DNA from: an uncultured Chryseolinea sp.
GTDB lineage: Bacteria > Bacteroidota > Bacteroidia > Cytophagales > Cyclobacteriaceae
Assembly: GCA_946478915.1 (NCBI GenBank)
Contig: CAMLER010000238.1
Span: 1-7,420, forward strand
Length of the DNA stretch: 7,420 nucleotides
Direction of reading: 5' to 3'
Part shown: in pieces, positions 5,576-7,420 of the stretch
Layout of the letters: the number at the start of each line of letters is the position of its first letter
Position numbering within the stretch: position 1 is the first letter of the stretch
Notes under the pieces: generated by a model
Database searches by the model: none
Told to the model about the DNA's origin: nothing
Seen by the model: only the letters and a program-made list of their open reading frames with translations
Position numbers and translations under genes: made by a program

Positions 5576-7420
5576 CTAAAGATTAAATTTCACGTTGAAT
5601 CCGTATGTTTTTACTGCAGGATAGGCACCGCTTTGATATCCGTTGGTGCTGTTTCCTGAGCTCAATGTTTCCTCAGGATCTGAGTATTCCATGTTCTTGT
5701 CGATGATCCAGAGGTTACGGCCTACCAGGGAAATGTCAATTCCTTTGAGCGGGCGGAGTCTTTCAATCCAGGCCGAAGGTATTGAGTAGGTCAGTGCGAC
5801 CTCGCGGAGTTTTACATAGCTGCCGTCGTAAACATACCAGGCACGTGGGGGGCTATTCGGATAACCAAAGGCAGTATCGCTTCCATCTTCGTTTGATGTG
5901 CGGATATCGTTAATACTTCCATCTTCTTTAACGCCAGGAAGAATGATACCGCCGTTTTCGGAGGTTGGAGCGCGCTTCGGCACACCCAGCTCATTCAAAC
6001 CTGCGGTGTGAGGATATAACCCTGTTCCTTCACCATACCACTGGTCAAGTGAGAAAATGTCGCCTCCGTGACGAATATCAATAAGGAAATTGAATTTGAT
6101 ATTCTTATAGTTAAATGTATTGGTGATACCGCCAAGCCAATCCGGATTCGGGTTCCCGATGACTTCGGCGGAACTGGCAGTTGCCATATAGCGGCCCTGA
6201 GAATTTACGGTACGCTGACCGTTGGTAAAGATAAAGTTTGTGCCTTTTAATACACCATACGGGTAACCGACTGCCGCATTGGTTGTCACAGCTCCCTGCA
6301 ACGGATTGATGACGTCGGATAACTGAACGTTTGTGACGGCATCAGAGTAAAGACTTACAACTTCGTTTCGGTTGCGCGCGAACGTAAGACCAAGTGTCCA
6401 TGAGAAATTTGCATTTTCAATAGGCGTTGCAAATGCTGAAATTTCAATCCCTTTGTTTTCCACTTCACCGGAGTTAACAAAACGGGAAACGTATCCAGTT
6501 GCAGATGTTAGGTTCACAGGGATAGCTTGATCGAAGGAATTGGACTTATACCATGTAAAATCAAATCCTACACGTCCTTCGAAGAACTCCGCTTCAATCC
6601 CGGCTTCTATACTCTTTGTCCGCTCAGCAACAAGCTGAGGATTATTTTTTGTGTTAGGCAAAGAGAACATCGGAATAGACCCAAAGGCAGTCGGTTTATC
6701 GTATACGTCATACAAGCTCAACGGAACCGGATCATTTCCAACTTCGGCGTAGTTCAATCGCGCTTTTCCAAAGGTTAACCACGGTTGTTTCACAAGTTGA
6801 GAAAATACAAACCCTCCTGATGTAGAAAAGTAGAAATAGGAGTTGTCATCCTCAGGCAATGTCGTGGATTTGTCTTGGCGGGCGGAGAGATCAAGATATA
6901 TCATTTCCTTATACCCGAAATTTGCATTGGCAAAAATTCCATCCACACCCACGCGTACATATTGTTCGAGTGGTGCCTGCAGGGGATTAACTGAATTGGA
7001 CAAGGAGTAAAGTTCAGGAACAACGAGTCCGCCATTTGTAGCTGCCTTTATGGATTGCAGGTTTGTACGGCGCATATTGCTTCCAAGCAAACCTGTAAAG
7101 CTAAAGGAGTTGGAAATTTTCTTATTAAAATTCAGAATGAGGTCATAATTCATTTCTTTATATGACTGATCAAACCGGGCATAGAAGCTGTTCATGGCAA
7201 CTGGGGCAACCGATGGGTCAAGGCCATACCGGACTCCAGAACTACCAACTGCAACGCGTTCTTCCTGAAAATCGGTGGTGGCGTCAAATGCGACGCGTCC
7301 GATCGCCTCCATCCAGTCTGTCAGCTTATAGGTCATCGTGGCATAACCGAAATAGTGGTCACGGGTATCGTTTGCGTAATTCTTATAACGAGTCCAATAA
7401 GGATTGTCGGAATAAATTGG
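5576..7420 (-). CDS. SusC/RagA-family TonB-dependent outer-membrane transporter (C-terminal part, cut by window edge)
   Basis: This is the C-terminal 614 residues of a SusC/RagA-type TonB-linked transporter. The frame stays open to the last base of the window; the Met at 7336 is internal, because the codons before it (..NPYWT..., ...DHYFGYAT) are typical SusC barrel sequence. Family members are roughly 1000 residues, so the signal peptide, carboxypeptidase-regulatory-like domain, TonB box and plug are missing. Seen in the visible part (numbered from the edge): LNYAEVGND near 222-230, NKGIEIS near 322-328, GNPNPDW near 422-428 followed by a barrel strand and RHGGDIFS, DGSYVKLRE near 532-540, and a C-terminal beta strand ending TYGFNVKFNL. 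By family knowledge it is a 22-strand barrel that imports oligosaccharides, peptides or other large ligands under a SusD lid. The stop TAG is 5 bases from the start of the SusD-like gene, so the two are surely co-transcribed. The substrate is unknown and the promoter is off the window. Confidence 0.96.
   Translation of the reverse strand, partial: PIYSDNPYWTRYKNYANDTRDHYFGYATMTYKLTDWMEAIGRVAFDATTDFQEERVAVGSSGVRYGLDPSVAPVAMNSFYARFDQSYKEMNYDLILNFNKKISNSFSFTGLLGSNMRRTNLQSIKAATNGGLVVPELYSLSNSVNPLQAPLEQYVRVGVDGIFANANFGYKEMIYLDLSARQDKSTTLPEDDNSYFYFSTSGGFVFSQLVKQPWLTFGKARLNYAEVGNDPVPLSLYDVYDKPTAFGSIPMFSLPNTKNNPQLVAERTKSIEAGIEAEFFEGRVGFDFTWYKSNSFDQAIPVNLTSATGYVSRFVNSGEVENKGIEISAFATPIENANFSWTLGLTFARNRNEVVSLYSDAVTNVQLSDVINPLQGAVTTNAAVGYPYGVLKGTNFIFTNGQRTVNSQGRYMATASSAEVIGNPNPDWLGGITNTFNYKNIKFNFLIDIRHGGDIFSLDQWYGEGTGLYPHTAGLNELGVPKRAPTSENGGIILPGVKEDGSINDIRTSNEDGSDTAFGYPNSPPRAWYVYDGSYVKLREVALTYSIPSAWIERLRPLKGIDISLVGRNLWIIDKNMEYSDPEETLSSGNSTNGYQSGAYPAVKTYGFNVKFNL

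Noticed and set aside
5576..7336. Taking the Met at 7336 as the start of a short 586-residue protein
   Set aside because: The frame is open to the window edge and the 28 codons before it read as typical SusC sequence, so the gene is cut by the edge and does not start here.

Overview
The window looks like a piece of a Bacteroidota genome, probably from a free-living member such as the Cytophagales. The phylum rests on a SusC/SusD outer-membrane pair, two lipoproteins with Bacteroidota-style signal peptides, and simple-sequence repeats in the gaps. The order is a guess. All three recognisable genes lie on the minus strand, so the text below reads from right to left.

Right part (5576-7420): the C-terminal 614 residues of a SusC/RagA-type TonB-dependent transporter; its N-terminus, plug and promoter lie beyond the right edge. 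Five bases after its stop codon comes a complete SusD/RagB-type lipoprotein (4131-5570). Together they would form an outer-membrane 'pedal-bin' uptake complex, with the SusD lid capturing a ligand and the SusC barrel importing it with TonB energy. The substrate cannot be read from the sequence.

Gap 3857-4130: seven tandem 8-bp units begin two bases after the susD-like stop. A G+C hairpin with T-tracts on both sides follows, probably a bidirectional terminator, and a weak Bacteroidota-type promoter candidate precedes the next gene.

Middle (857-3856): a 999-residue lipoprotein of the 'PVC-type heme-binding CxxCH' family. It has an N-terminal dehydrogenase-like beta-propeller, a HEAT-like helical middle and a C-terminal c-type cytochrome domain. 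It is probably a cell-envelope oxidoreductase. A working link to the SusCD pair (oxidising what SusCD imports) is suggested only by adjacency.

Left part (1-856): no convincing gene, but rich in repeats. A ~120-bp sequence ending in a 7-bp-period array occurs twice in direct orientation (about 41-160 and 737-856). The second copy ends on the base next to the stop codon of the heme protein gene. A third copy seems to run in from the left edge. Between the two lies a 443-bp block (178-620) bounded by inverted copies of a 29-bp REP-like sequence, with a third copy inside and a diverged 132-bp tandem duplication (217-348 and 349-521). This block is the least explained part of the window; it may be a non-autonomous mobile or REPIN-like element, but no transposase is present here to show that.
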